Positions 1-7,981 of a stretch of DNA of 34,656 nt are shown here, piece by piece (position 1 is the stretch's first letter; the number at the start of each line of letters is the position of its first letter). The notes beneath the pieces were generated by a model. That model was not told the DNA's origin. It did no database searches and saw only the letters and a program-made list of their open reading frames with translations. Source of the DNA: an uncultured Saprospiraceae bacterium (GTDB taxonomy: Bacteria > Bacteroidota > Bacteroidia > Chitinophagales > Saprospiraceae); NCBI GenBank assembly GCA_937941095.1, contig CALDYJ010000161.1:1-34656 (forward strand). The letters are read 5' to 3'. The position numbers were made by a program, and so were the translations under genes.

Positions 1-1
1 G

Positions 2-52
2 CTGGGTTCATATGCTCGAAATCAAAAATGGTCTAAGGGTGAACAACTCTAG
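2..52 (+). CDS. possible 3' end of an upstream gene (partial)
   Basis: One frame is open from the left edge to a TAG at 50-52 and reads LGSYARNQKWSKGEQL. It precedes the paaE promoter on the same strand. The composition is protein-like, but 16 residues are too few to assign a family, and chance is a real alternative. Confidence 0.22.
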   Translation: MGSYARNQKWSKGEQL

Positions 53-86
53 ATTTAAGAAGAAGTCTAGAACTTAATATTTATAC

Positions 87-94
87 TATCTTTG
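87..94 (+). promoter_or_regulatory. Bacteroidota -7 box of the paaE promoter
   Basis: TATCTTTG matches the TAnnTTTG consensus exactly. The predicted transcription start falls near 100-102, inside the palindrome at 98-113, and the paaE ATG follows at 117. No convincing TTG/TTTG -33 element is visible upstream. Confidence 0.6.
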
Positions 95-97
95 CAA

Positions 98-113
98 ACG
101 AACATTCATTCGT
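98..113. promoter_or_regulatory. PaaR-type operator of paaE-tetR
   Basis: ACGAACATTCATTCGT is an imperfect palindrome. Fourteen of its 16 positions fit the pattern ACGAACA-NN-TGTTCGT seen perfectly at 6975-6990, in front of paaA. It covers the expected transcription start and ends 3 bases before the paaE ATG, so a bound protein would block initiation. The likely ligand is the TetR-family protein encoded by the overlapping downstream gene. Binding is inferred from position and symmetry. Confidence 0.65.
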
Positions 114-116
114 ATT

Positions 117-1184
117 ATGGCAAAAGGTTTTCATCCGTTAAAGGTTAAAGAAGTAAAGAGAGAAACTAAAGAAGCAGTTAGTGTGGTGCTAGATGTACCA
201 GAATCGCTGAAAGCCTCTTTCCAATTTGTGCCAGGGCAGTACCTTACATTTAAGCATACCATAAAAGGAGAAGAGATAAGGAGATCTTATTCGATCTGTT
301 CAGGAATTAATGATGATGAACTTAGCGTGGCGATCAAAAAAGTAGAAGAAGGTAGGTTTTCTACCTTTGCCAATGAGGTCTTAAAAAAGGGGGATGTTCT
401 AGAATCGATGCCACCAATAGGAAAGTTTACTGTTGCATTAAATCCAGATAATGAAAAACAATATGTTGCTTTCGCTGCAGGAAGTGGAATAACTCCAATT
501 ATGTCAATCATAAAATCCGTCATGGAAGTGGAGCTCAAAAGTAACTTCATATTATTCTATGGAAACAAAGGAGTAGACTCCATAATCTTTCATGAAGAAT
601 TAGAAGGTTTAAAGAATTCCTATTTGGATCGATTAAGTGTACATCATATTCTAAGTAGAGAAAAATTACAATCAGATTTATTCTTCGGACGAATAGATGG
701 AGCAAAAACTGAAAAGTTTTCCGAACGTTTTTTTTCAATTGACTCTACCGATGATTATTTTCTTTGCGGACCATATGAGATGATAATGTCTGTTAAGAAA
801 CAATTGGAAGATAAGCAAGTCGATAAAAAGAAAATACATTTTGAATTGTTTGCCACTCCAGGGGAGGAGAAAAAACAAGTAAAGAAAAAAGAAATAGAAT
901 CCTTTATTTCTGAAATTACAATTAAACAAGATGGTAATACATTCAACATCAAACTAAAAAGTGATGAAGAAAGTATTTTGGATACTGCACTCAAAACAGG
1001 TGCAGATCTTCCATTTGCTTGTAAAGGAGGTGTTTGTGCTACATGTAAAGCTAAAATAGAATCAGGCAAAGTTGTAATGGATGTAAATTATGGTTTAGAA
1101 GATGACGAGATTGAAGCAGGCTATGTCTTGACTTGTCAAGCTCATCCCATCACAGAAAAAGTTACCGTCAATTTTGATGGCTAA
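117..1184 (+). CDS. paaE: 1,2-phenylacetyl-CoA epoxidase subunit PaaE (reductase)
   Basis: This is the electron-transfer subunit of the phenylacetyl-CoA ring epoxidase. It takes electrons from NADPH through FAD and a 2Fe-2S centre to the di-iron site of PaaA. The 355-residue protein has the family order: an FAD domain with R56-S-Y-S59, an NAD(P) domain with GSGITP at 122-127 and CGP at 217-219, then a plant-type ferredoxin domain with cluster cysteines C302, C307, C310 and C340. The length fits PaaE. The ATG at 117 gives the natural N-terminus and lies just after the -7 box and operator. It overlaps the TetR gene, with which it forms a two-gene unit. The other epoxidase genes lie about 6 kb downstream, so paaE is detached from paaABCD. 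A generic ferredoxin reductase is possible, but the shared operator argues for PaaE. Confidence 0.93.
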   Translation: MAKGFHPLKVKEVKRETKEAVSVVLDVPESLKASFQFVPGQYLTFKHTIKGEEIRRSYSICSGINDDELSVAIKKVEEGRFSTFANEVLKKGDVLESMPPIGKFTVALNPDNEKQYVAFAAGSGITPIMSIIKSVMEVELKSNFILFYGNKGVDSIIFHEELEGLKNSYLDRLSVHHILSREKLQSDLFFGRIDGAKTEKFSERFFSIDSTDDYFLCGPYEMIMSVKKQLEDKQVDKKKIHFELFATPGEEKKQVKKKEIESFISEITIKQDGNTFNIKLKSDEESILDTALKTGADLPFACKGGVCATCKAKIESGKVVMDVNYGLEDDEIEAGYVLTCQAHPITEKVTVNFDG

Positions 1185-1770
1185 GCAAAGCATGGAAGTA
1201 AAAAGATCTCAAAAGAAAAAGATAATTCTTGAAGCTGCGGCAAAATTATTCCGCGATAAAGGATATTCTGCAACCTCGATGAGAGACTTAGCGGCGGAAG
1301 TAAATCTAAAAGCATCAAGTCTATACAATCACATTGGTTCTAAAGAAGAACTTTTAATTGAGATTTGTTTTGCAAATGCTGAACGCTTTTTAAATGGCAT
1401 CAAGTCAATCAATGAAACATCTTTAAGTTCCATCGAAAAATTAAAAGCATTGATTGCTTTACATGTAGAAATCGCTTTAGAAGACTTTACCTCTGTGACT
1501 TCTTTTAATGATGAGTGGAGACAATTGAAAGAACCTTATTTGACTGATTTTTTGAAAATGAGAAAAGATTATGAACTCATCTTTTTAGAAATAATAAATA
1601 CTGCTCAGAACCAAGGGCAAATTAAAAACATAGATCCTCAGATTTGTCTTTATACGATTTTGTCTTCTACAAGATGGGTTTATGATTATAAGCAAAATTC
1701 AAAAACTGATGATTTCAAACAAATTAAGAATTCAATACTTGAGATAGTAACTGCTGGAATTTCGTGCTAA
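1177..1770 (+). CDS. TetR/AcrR-family regulator, probable PaaR-like repressor
   Basis: This is a cytoplasmic transcriptional repressor with an N-terminal TetR DNA-binding domain. The helix-turn-helix covers about residues 33-52 and includes SLYNHIGSKEEL, the family's usual recognition-helix region. The C-terminal helical ligand domain is not diagnostic. The ATG at 1177 overlaps the end of paaE by 8 bases, suggesting translational coupling. A TTG at 1174 and an ATG at 1192 are alternative starts. Two copies of one 16-bp palindrome, in the paaE and paaA promoters, are obvious candidate targets. TetR-type PaaR proteins that respond to phenylacetyl-CoA are known in Thermus, and I infer the same role here. 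The 3' end overlaps the convergent Lrp gene by 4 bases. Confidence 0.85.
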   Translation: MAKQSMEVKRSQKKKIILEAAAKLFRDKGYSATSMRDLAAEVNLKASSLYNHIGSKEELLIEICFANAERFLNGIKSINETSLSSIEKLKALIALHVEIALEDFTSVTSFNDEWRQLKEPYLTDFLKMRKDYELIFLEIINTAQNQGQIKNIDPQICLYTILSSTRWVYDYKQNSKTDDFKQIKNSILEIVTAGISC

Positions 1771-2219
1771 TCCGTGCTGAACTCATAGCCTCTATTTATT
1801 CCATTTTCTAAGATTACAAATGTCTCTGTTCTAGCTACTCCTTTTATAGCTTGTATTTTTTCGGATAAGACTTGCATCAAATCTGAATTGTCTTTACAGA
1901 TGATTTTGATTAGTAAGCTATAATTTCCTGTCGTGAAATTACATTCTAAAACTTCTGGAATCTTTTTTAATTTTTTTAAAACTTCACGGTACAACCCTGC
2001 ACGTTCTAAAAAAACACCAATGTATACAAGGGTAGTGTAGCCAAATGCGTTGTAGTCTAATTGAATCTGATATCCTTTTATTACCTGATTTTCTTCTAGT
2101 TTCTTAAGCCTTTGATGTATTGCAACAGTAGACATATTACAAGCTTTTGCTAGTTCTTTTAAGGTTGCTCTTGCGTCTTTACTTAGCGCAGATAAGATGA
2201 TTTTGTCTATATGGTCCAT
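1767..2219 (-). CDS. Lrp/AsnC-family transcriptional regulator
   Basis: This 150-residue protein is a full-length Lrp/AsnC regulator. A winged-helix domain (about residues 4-60, HTH about 19-41, with MSTVAIHQRLKKLEE) is followed by a RAM ligand-binding and oligomerisation domain (about 65-145). Such proteins form dimers to octamers and respond to amino acids. The gene is divergent from asnB, with a 91-base shared gap holding two TTAAT-N3-ATTAA palindromes. I infer that it controls asnB and itself, as AsnC does for asnA in enterobacteria. Which amino acid it senses cannot be read from the sequence. The C-terminus runs 4 bases into the opposing TetR gene. Confidence 0.9.
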   Translation of the reverse strand: MDHIDKIILSALSKDARATLKELAKACNMSTVAIHQRLKKLEENQVIKGYQIQLDYNAFGYTTLVYIGVFLERAGLYREVLKKLKKIPEVLECNFTTGNYSLLIKIICKDNSDLMQVLSEKIQAIKGVARTETFVILENGINRGYEFSTD

Positions 2220-2242
2220 AAAATGGTGATAAAACTTGACAG

Positions 2243-2286
2243 TTAATAATATTAATCAGATATTGAACTAAAGTTAATAAAATTAA
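2243..2286. promoter_or_regulatory. paired Lrp-type boxes in the lrp-asnB divergent promoter
   Basis: TTAATAATATTAA (2243-2255) and TTAATAAAATTAA (2274-2286) are two palindromes of the form TTAAT-N3-ATTAA. Their centres are 31 bases apart, close to three helical turns, so both face the same side of the DNA. They lie between the divergent Lrp and asnB genes. The spacing suits cooperative binding by an Lrp/AsnC oligomer. AT-rich DNA yields such palindromes more easily, which lowers confidence. Confidence 0.5.
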
Positions 2287-2310
2287 TTGAATATATAAAA
2301 TATATTAATT

Positions 2311-3891
2311 ATGTGTGGGATATTTGGATACATAGGAAAAGAGAAAGAAGCAGTATTAATTGAGCATTACATGAAAATCCAGCATAGAGGACCAGATGCG
2401 AGCAATTGTCAAAAATTAAAACAAGACTTGTTTTTTGGCTTTCACAGATTGGCTGTCAATGGCATGGATGCATCTTCGATGCAGCCATTTTATATTGATG
2501 GTGTGTATTTAATTGCTAATGCAGAAGTATTTAATTATAAAGCTTTGGCAAAGGAGTATAGCATAGATTTGATCAGTGGTTCTGATTGTGAAGTCATCAT
2601 TCATTTATACAAGAAAATTGGCTTCGATAAAATGTTGCCTTTATTAGATGCAGAATTTGCTTTGGTCTTATATGATGAAAAACTAGATATTGTTTTTGCA
2701 GCCAGAGATCATATTGGAATAAGAGGAATGTACAAAGGCGAATCAGCTGATGGTGCCATCGGTTTTGCTTCTGAATCTAAGGCTCTTACTTTTATGGATA
2801 GCATGGAGCAATTCAAACCCGGACATTACTGGAGGTCCGATAAGCCAAAGGAATATATGCAATATTATTTCCATGAATACCCTCTAGAAGATCGCCAGGA
2901 TGAAACTTATTTTTTACAAGGAATTAAACACCACTTGGAACAAGCAGTAAAAAAAAGAATGATGTCGGAAAGACCAGTCGGTTGTTTATTAAGTGGAGGA
3001 TTGGATTCTAGTTTGGTTGCAGCCTTAGCGGCAAAATTTTATGAAGAGAAAAATAAATTAGAAACTTTTTCGATAGGTTTGAAAGGATCACCAGATTTGA
3101 TTGCTGCACAACTAGTAGCAGATCATATTGGTTCAAAACATCACAGCGTAGAATGTTCGGAGGAAGAATTTTTAGCAGCTATTGATGAAACAATTTATGC
3201 CTTAGGCTCATTTGATGTAACTACCATAAGAGCATCCGTCGGTCACCGTTTAATTTCCAAATATGTCAGTGAGCATTCTGAAGTTAAGGTATTGTTCTCT
3301 GGGGAAACGGCAGATGAAATGGGAAGCTACTTGTATTTTCAAAAAGCTCCTTCAGCAGATGCTTTTCAAGAAGAAGCGATTCGCTTATTAAAGGATATTC
3401 ACTTTTTTGACAACAAAAGATCTGATCGATCCATCTCTTCAGCGGGCTTAGAAGCAAGAGTGCCATTTGCAGATAAAGCATTTATGAAATTTTACATGGG
3501 TATTCATCCAAGGTACAGAATGTTTGATGAAAACAGAATAGAAAAATACTTAATCCGGAAAGCTTTCGAAGCTGGAGACTTACTTCCCAAAGAAGTACTT
3601 TGGAGAAGAAAAAATGGATTTTCAGACTCTGTCTCTAGCAAGCAAAGGTCTTGGTCAACAATTATACAAGATCACATTGATACCATCTTAGATGATAAAA
3701 CTTTCCAAAATGGAAAATCAAAATATCCAATGGATGCCCCAAAATTAAAAGAGGCATTTTACTATAGAGAAAAATTTACTGAAACATATAAACACCACCA
3801 AAATTTAACTCCTTACCAATGGTTACCAAAGTGGTGCGGCGATGTTTCTGATCCTTCAGCTAGAGTACTGAAGATTTATTCTGCAGATTAG
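2311..3891 (+). CDS. asnB: glutamine-hydrolysing asparagine synthetase B
   Basis: The enzyme makes asparagine from aspartate, ATP and glutamine in the cytoplasm. The start is fixed by MCGI: Cys2 is the N-terminal nucleophile of class II glutaminases. The glutaminase domain shows QHRGPD at 24-29, N70-A-E72 and D92. The synthetase domain has the PP-loop SGGLDSS at 228-234 and SGETADE at 330-336, where typical AsnB has SGEGSDE. The usual Gly of the glutaminase NGE motif is Ala71. At 526 residues it is slightly shorter than E. coli AsnB (554). It sits alone, divergent from an Lrp gene with palindromes between them. The substitutions suggest a diverged AsnB subgroup, and an amidotransferase acting on another substrate cannot be excluded. 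Confidence 0.88.
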   Translation: MCGIFGYIGKEKEAVLIEHYMKIQHRGPDASNCQKLKQDLFFGFHRLAVNGMDASSMQPFYIDGVYLIANAEVFNYKALAKEYSIDLISGSDCEVIIHLYKKIGFDKMLPLLDAEFALVLYDEKLDIVFAARDHIGIRGMYKGESADGAIGFASESKALTFMDSMEQFKPGHYWRSDKPKEYMQYYFHEYPLEDRQDETYFLQGIKHHLEQAVKKRMMSERPVGCLLSGGLDSSLVAALAAKFYEEKNKLETFSIGLKGSPDLIAAQLVADHIGSKHHSVECSEEEFLAAIDETIYALGSFDVTTIRASVGHRLISKYVSEHSEVKVLFSGETADEMGSYLYFQKAPSADAFQEEAIRLLKDIHFFDNKRSDRSISSAGLEARVPFADKAFMKFYMGIHPRYRMFDENRIEKYLIRKAFEAGDLLPKEVLWRRKNGFSDSVSSKQRSWSTIIQDHIDTILDDKTFQNGKSKYPMDAPKLKEAFYYREKFTETYKHHQNLTPYQWLPKWCGDVSDPSARVLKIYSAD

Positions 3892-3967
3892 ATTTGATTA
3901 GATGATGTGGCAATGACTTAATGTGACAATGAGTACATTGATACAAAACTGTGTGAACTTTGTATTT

Positions 3968-3992
3968 ATGTGGTTCAAAAAAAATACCACAT
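3968..3992. terminator. weak hairpin between convergent asnB and membrane-protein gene
   Basis: ATGTGGT (3968-3974) pairs with ACCACAT (3986-3992) across an A-rich 11-base loop. Flanking TTTGTA and TACAAA can extend the stem past an internal bulge. It lies between two convergent genes and could end transcription from either side. No clean T-tract follows, so this is only a candidate. Confidence 0.25.
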
Positions 3993-4013
3993 TTACAAAT
4001 CATCACAGTACCA

Positions 4014-4697
4014 TTACTTACCTAAATATTCTTTCATTTTAAGAATATACTCCTTGTTAGCCACCAACTTTTCACCCGTGGTTTCGATACTCTTTGCATT
4101 TCCTAATTTCGGGAAAGCCAATTTACCTTTTGACCTAGAATACATCCAAAGTAAATCAATGTAATTAAGATAGAGATTAAGCGTCAAGAACCAATTTTGT
4201 TTTCCCGACTCAAAACCAAATCTTTCTGCCGTTCTTAAAGACATGAAATAAGAAGTGCCCGTAATTTTTATCTCCTTCGTCAATTTTCCATTTTCTATTC
4301 TATTAATTATTTCTAGGAATCCTTCACAAAAGTATTCCAACAACTTCTTTTCGGTTGCCTTTCCCTTTGGAACATTTTTCATGACTAAAAGATAATCAAA
4401 TGAAGTCCCACTATGAAGGTCATATTTTTTTTCATTCGGATTATACACTATCATCATTGGAGATAAGTAATGGTAGGCACCAAACAAAGTCATCAAAGGA
4501 CTTAAACTAAACTGAATGATGGGAGCAAATACTAACAACAAGGGGAGAAATAAAAGCCCATTACCAATTTCAACAATGGCAATGATAGGTACCAATGCAA
4601 TGGCCAATAAAAGAATGGCGATAAACCACTGAAAAATTTTCGGCTTTCTATAAAAGGAATTCATGGTCCAATTTAAATAAAAAAGTATATCCACCAT
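4014..4697 (-). CDS. hypothetical membrane protein
   Basis: I do not recognise this 227-residue protein. It has two hydrophobic segments close together near the N-terminus (about residues 22-42 and 47-75). The remaining 150 residues look soluble and probably cytoplasmic, with a Lys-rich C-terminus. An internal Met at residue 12 (start at 4664) is an equally plausible start and would remove a short hydrophobic lead. It follows the 66-residue membrane protein by 46 bases on the same strand, and that gene follows the carbamoyltransferase by 4 bases. It may therefore be the last gene of a three-gene unit. No catalytic motif is visible. Confidence 0.6.
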   Translation of the reverse strand: MVDILFYLNWTMNSFYRKPKIFQWFIAILLLAIALVPIIAIVEIGNGLLFLPLLLVFAPIIQFSLSPLMTLFGAYHYLSPMMIVYNPNEKKYDLHSGTSFDYLLVMKNVPKGKATEKKLLEYFCEGFLEIINRIENGKLTKEIKITGTSYFMSLRTAERFGFESGKQNWFLTLNLYLNYIDLLWMYSRSKGKLAFPKLGNAKSIETTGEKLVANKEYILKMKEYLGK

Positions 4698-4743
4698 GTT
4701 AATGAATATACTTTTTTACCCTTCTATGATATTTTAAAATCAC

Positions 4744-4944
4744 CTACATGCCTTCTAAATCTCTTTTGCTGTAAGAAAGGTTTCTTTCAAAAAAGTAAGA
4801 CCCACCTGGTCTTTTTTCAAAGATGAAGTTTTGTCTACTTCTATGACTTTTCTTAAACAAAGAAGAAGGTAGGATATAAAATAGGTAAAGGAAAAACAAT
4901 CCTATAGAAATTATAAACTTTATTAACGTTTTTATGAAACTCAT
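4744..4944 (-). CDS. 66-residue single-pass membrane protein downstream of carbamoyltransferase
   Basis: This small protein has one hydrophobic segment (about residues 7-29) followed by a basic stretch and a polar tail containing RPGGSYFFERN and a charged end. It starts 4 bases after the carbamoyltransferase stop on the same strand, so co-translation is very likely. Small membrane proteins (SxtJ and DUF5989 families) often follow NodU/CmcH-type carbamoyltransferases. I cannot confirm that this one belongs to either family. It may anchor or assist the carbamoyltransferase at the membrane, but that is inference. Confidence 0.6.
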   Translation of the reverse strand: MSFIKTLIKFIISIGLFFLYLFYILPSSLFKKSHRSRQNFIFEKRPGGSYFFERNLSYSKRDLEGM

Positions 4945-4948
4945 GGGT

Positions 4949-6814
4949 TTATGATTTTTTACTTAATAATGCTTCTTCAGTCATTGCCAATTTATAGTCT
5001 TCTTCATTTTTAGAAAATACATAGTTGTCTAAAACTAGATAGTCCATGTGTGTTTTCATAAAACATCTGTAAGCATCAGCAGGTGTGCATACAATAGGTT
5101 CTCCTCTAATGTTAAAGCTTGTATTAACTAGTAAGCCATAACCAGTTTTTCTCTTAAAGGCTTCTATCAACATGTGATACCTTCTATTGGTCTCTTCAGT
5201 GACTGTCTGGATTCTTGCAGAAAAATTCACGTGAGTGATGGATTGAATGTCTGATCTTACCACATCTAATTTAGCTCTCCACTGCATGTCATCATAGTCA
5301 GCAGGTAAATCTTTCATGTGACTCTTTTGGATATCTGTAACCAATAACATATAAGGTGATTTAACATCCATGTTAAAGTACTCATCACATTCCTCTTCTA
5401 AGACAGAAGGAGCGAAAGGTCTAAAGCCTTCTCTAAATTTTATTTTAAGATTAATTTTTCTTTGCATTTCTAGGTTAGTAGCATCTCCAAGTATAGATCT
5501 GTTACCTAAAGCTCGAGGTCCAAATTCCATTCTCCCTTGATACCAACCGATCACATTACCGTTTTTGATAAGACCTGCAACATGATTAGAAAGTTCAACA
5601 TCATCAGTAAACTGCTGTGGTGTTAATCCTTCTGCTTTTATTAATTCTTTAATTTCTTTTTCTCCGTATTCAGGCCCTAAGTAGGCACCTTTCATAGAAT
5701 CTTTTACTTTGTTATCTTCTCTTGGTTGATCAAAGTAAATATAATGCGCAGCTAAAGCTGCACCCAATGAACATCCTGCATCACCTGAAGCAGGTTGAAT
5801 GTAAAGATTCTTAAACATTTTCGTTTTCAAAAGCTTTCCATTTGCCACACAATTAAGTGCAACACCTCCTGATAAACAAAGATTATCAGAACCAGTAAGT
5901 TTTTTTGCTTCAGCAGCCATCTTCATAACTACTTCTTCTGTAACTAATTGAACAGCTAAAGCAAGATCACAATGCAATTGTTCTAACTTAGTATCCTGAG
6001 CCCTCATTGGCTCATCAAATAGTTTTTCCCACTTTTCTACTTTGATCATTCCACCCCCTGCAACTGCGTATTGAAAGTAGTCTTGGTTTAAAAAGATAGA
6101 ACCGTCTTCGGCTACATCCACCAATTCCTTTCTAATAAGGTCAACGTATTTTTTAACGCGATCAGAATCTAATATTCCGTAAGGCGCTAGGCCCATCACT
6201 TTATACTCTCCATTATTTATACGGAAGCCTAAAAATTGAGTGAAGGACGAATATAAAAAGCCTAAAGAATGAGGGAACCTCAATTCTTTGATGATTTTAA
6301 TTTTATTTCCTTTTCCATAACATATAGAAGCAGAGGCCCATTCTCCGACACCATCAATAGTCAGAATTGCTGATTCCTTAAAAGTAGAAGGGTAGTATGT
6401 ACTCGCTGCATGCGAAAGGTGGTGCTCTGGATATAAAATTTTGATTTTATTCTCATCAAAATTTTGAAGCTTTTTCAAACTACTTAAAAAACGTTTTTTG
6501 AAAAAGAATTTGTCTATGAGCCATGTAGGCATGTGCTTAAGCCAAGGAATAAATCCTTCGGGTGCATAATGAATGTAAGCATCGAAAAACCTTGTAAATC
6601 TAAGATTGGGTTTTTCGTAATATGCAATAGCGTCTAAGTCTTCAATTTTAAAACCTGATTCTTTTAGACAGTAGTCAATTGCATTGACTGGAAAATTTGA
6701 ATCGTGTTTGATACGTGTAAATCTCTCTTCTTGAGCAGCGGCTATAATCTCCCCATTGTGAAGTATAGCTGCAGCTGAATCATGATACAAGCCTGATATG
6801 CCTAGGATTTTCAT
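4949..6814 (-). CDS. NodU/CmcH-family carbamoyltransferase
   Basis: The family transfers a carbamoyl group from carbamoyl phosphate, via carbamoyl-AMP, to hydroxyls of sugars or natural products. The 621-residue protein has the two-domain layout. The N-terminal Kae1-like domain shows HHLSHAAS at 131-138, LTIDGVGEW at about 151-159 and GGVALNC at 316-322. The C-terminal domain shows GRMEFGPRALGNRSIL at about 427-442. The start MKILGISGLYHDSAA is typical. It is the first gene of a leftward unit with two small membrane proteins and is divergent from paaA. No biosynthetic cluster surrounds it, so the acceptor is unknown. A surface glycan or lipid is the likeliest acceptor given the membrane partners. 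Confidence 0.9.
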   Translation of the reverse strand: MKILGISGLYHDSAAAILHNGEIIAAAQEERFTRIKHDSNFPVNAIDYCLKESGFKIEDLDAIAYYEKPNLRFTRFFDAYIHYAPEGFIPWLKHMPTWLIDKFFFKKRFLSSLKKLQNFDENKIKILYPEHHLSHAASTYYPSTFKESAILTIDGVGEWASASICYGKGNKIKIIKELRFPHSLGFLYSSFTQFLGFRINNGEYKVMGLAPYGILDSDRVKKYVDLIRKELVDVAEDGSIFLNQDYFQYAVAGGGMIKVEKWEKLFDEPMRAQDTKLEQLHCDLALAVQLVTEEVVMKMAAEAKKLTGSDNLCLSGGVALNCVANGKLLKTKMFKNLYIQPASGDAGCSLGAALAAHYIYFDQPREDNKVKDSMKGAYLGPEYGEKEIKELIKAEGLTPQQFTDDVELSNHVAGLIKNGNVIGWYQGRMEFGPRALGNRSILGDATNLEMQRKINLKIKFREGFRPFAPSVLEEECDEYFNMDVKSPYMLLVTDIQKSHMKDLPADYDDMQWRAKLDVVRSDIQSITHVNFSARIQTVTEETNRRYHMLIEAFKRKTGYGLLVNTSFNIRGEPIVCTPADAYRCFMKTHMDYLVLDNYVFSKNEEDYKLAMTEEALLSKKS

Positions 6815-6859
6815 TTAATTTAGTTTCTAAATTAGTGTAATGGGTTACGGGAAGCTTTG

Positions 6860-6867
6860 GAAATATA
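6860..6867 (-). promoter_or_regulatory. possible -7 box of the carbamoyltransferase promoter
   Basis: On the minus strand the bases read TATATTTC, matching TAnnTTTG except for the last base. It lies about 46 bases upstream of the ATG. No -33 element is evident. Confidence 0.3.
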
Positions 6868-6954
6868 GATTGTAAGAGGATAAGGTTATAAAGATGGCAA
6901 ATTCCATGCAAAATTTGTACAAATAGCTAATTATTATAAAAAAACTTACTTTAT

Positions 6955-6962
6955 TATTTTTA
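6955..6962 (+). promoter_or_regulatory. possible -7 box of the paaABCD promoter
   Basis: TATTTTTA matches TAnnTTTG at all but the last base. It would put the transcription start near 6968, just before the palindromic operator at 6975-6990, which a repressor could then block. Confidence 0.35.
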
Positions 6963-6974
6963 TCCATTCATTAT

Positions 6975-6990
6975 ACGAACAAATGTTCGT
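6975..6990. promoter_or_regulatory. PaaR-type operator of the paaA operon
   Basis: ACGAACAAATGTTCGT is a palindrome with two perfect 7-base arms (ACGAACA and TGTTCGT) around AA. It lies 43 bases before the paaA ATG and is the perfect form of the element in front of paaE. It resembles the Thermus PaaR operator CNAACGNNCGTTNG as I recall it, with A/T replacing the inner G/C pair. I saw no third copy in the window. Confidence 0.7.
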
Positions 6991-7033
6991 TTTTTAATGT
7001 TAAATTGAATAACTTGTAATCAAATCCTTATTC

Positions 7034-7981
7034 ATGGAAAATAACCTAGAACAAGCTTTTCAAGCCAAAATTGATAGAGAAGAAAAGATTGAGCCAAAAG
7101 ATTGGATGCCCGAGGCTTATCGCAAAACCTTAATTAGACAAATTTCACAACATGCTCATTCTGAAATAGTTGGAATGTTGCCTGAAGGAAATTGGATAAC
7201 AAGAGCACCTTCATTAAGAAGAAAAGTGGCTTTGATGGCAAAAGTTCAAGATGAAGCTGGTCATGGCCTATATTTATACAGTGCCTGTGAAACCTTAGGG
7301 ATAAATAGAGACACGCTGTATGAACAACTTCATGACGGTACGGCTAAATATTCGTCAATTTTTAATTATCCTACTTTAACTTGGGCAGATATTGGTGCGA
7401 TAGGTTGGTTAGTTGATGGTGCAGCCATCATGAATCAAGTTCCTCTTTGCAGATGTTCTTATGGGCCATATGCTCGAGCAATGGTAAGAGTGTGTAAAGA
7501 AGAAAGTTTTCATCAAAGACAAGGTTTTGAAATTCTGCTGACTCTCAGTAAAGGATCAGATGAACAAAAGAACATGTTGCAGGATGCTGTAAACAGATGG
7601 TGGTGGCCCTCTGTTATGATGTTTGGTCCCTCAGATAAAGACTCACCTCATACGGCTCGTTCCATGAATTGGAAAATTAAAAGGTTTACAAACGATGAGT
7701 TGCGACAAAAATTTGTTGATGTTTGTTATGAACAAGCAAAAGTTCTAAATGTCAAACTGCCAGATGAAGACATAAAATGGAATGAAGAAAGAGGACATTA
7801 TGATTTTGGAGCAATCGACTGGGATGAATTTTGGCAAGTAGTTAAAGGAAATGGACCTTGTAATAAGCAAAGAGTCGCGGCTAGAAAAAAAGCATGGGAT
7901 GATGGAGCTTGGGTGAGAGAAGCAGCACTTGCCCATTCTAATAAAAGATCAGAAAGATTAAAAAATAAAAAAGTAGCCTAA
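7034..7981 (+). CDS. paaA: 1,2-phenylacetyl-CoA epoxidase subunit PaaA (catalytic)
   Basis: PaaA is the catalytic subunit of the multicomponent oxygenase that epoxidises the aromatic ring of phenylacetyl-CoA. The ferritin-like helical fold carries the di-iron site. Probable ligands are E44, E74 and H77 (in DEAGH), D128, and E157 and H160 (in KEESFH), spaced as in E. coli PaaA. At 315 residues it has the family length. It is first in the operon, preceded by a palindromic operator, and its stop overlaps the paaB start by one base (TAATG), so PaaA and PaaB are probably made in equal amounts. The ATG at 7034 gives the usual short N-terminal extension. Confidence 0.95.
   Translation: MENNLEQAFQAKIDREEKIEPKDWMPEAYRKTLIRQISQHAHSEIVGMLPEGNWITRAPSLRRKVALMAKVQDEAGHGLYLYSACETLGINRDTLYEQLHDGTAKYSSIFNYPTLTWADIGAIGWLVDGAAIMNQVPLCRCSYGPYARAMVRVCKEESFHQRQGFEILLTLSKGSDEQKNMLQDAVNRWWWPSVMMFGPSDKDSPHTARSMNWKIKRFTNDELRQKFVDVCYEQAKVLNVKLPDEDIKWNEERGHYDFGAIDWDEFWQVVKGNGPCNKQRVAARKKAWDDGAWVREAALAHSNKRSERLKNKKVA

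Noticed and set aside
40..75. TCTAGA twice as a possible hairpin before paaE
   Set aside because: TCTAGA is self-complementary, so two copies form a stem only 6 bases long that lacks a T-tract. A terminator for the upstream gene is not supported.
755..1069. 104-codon minus-strand ORF inside paaE
   Set aside because: It lies opposite the ferredoxin domain coding sequence and is explained by the codon use of the real gene.
3970..4164. 64-codon plus-strand ORF over the 3' end of the membrane-protein gene
   Set aside because: It overlaps the hairpin and antisense coding DNA and shows no family features.
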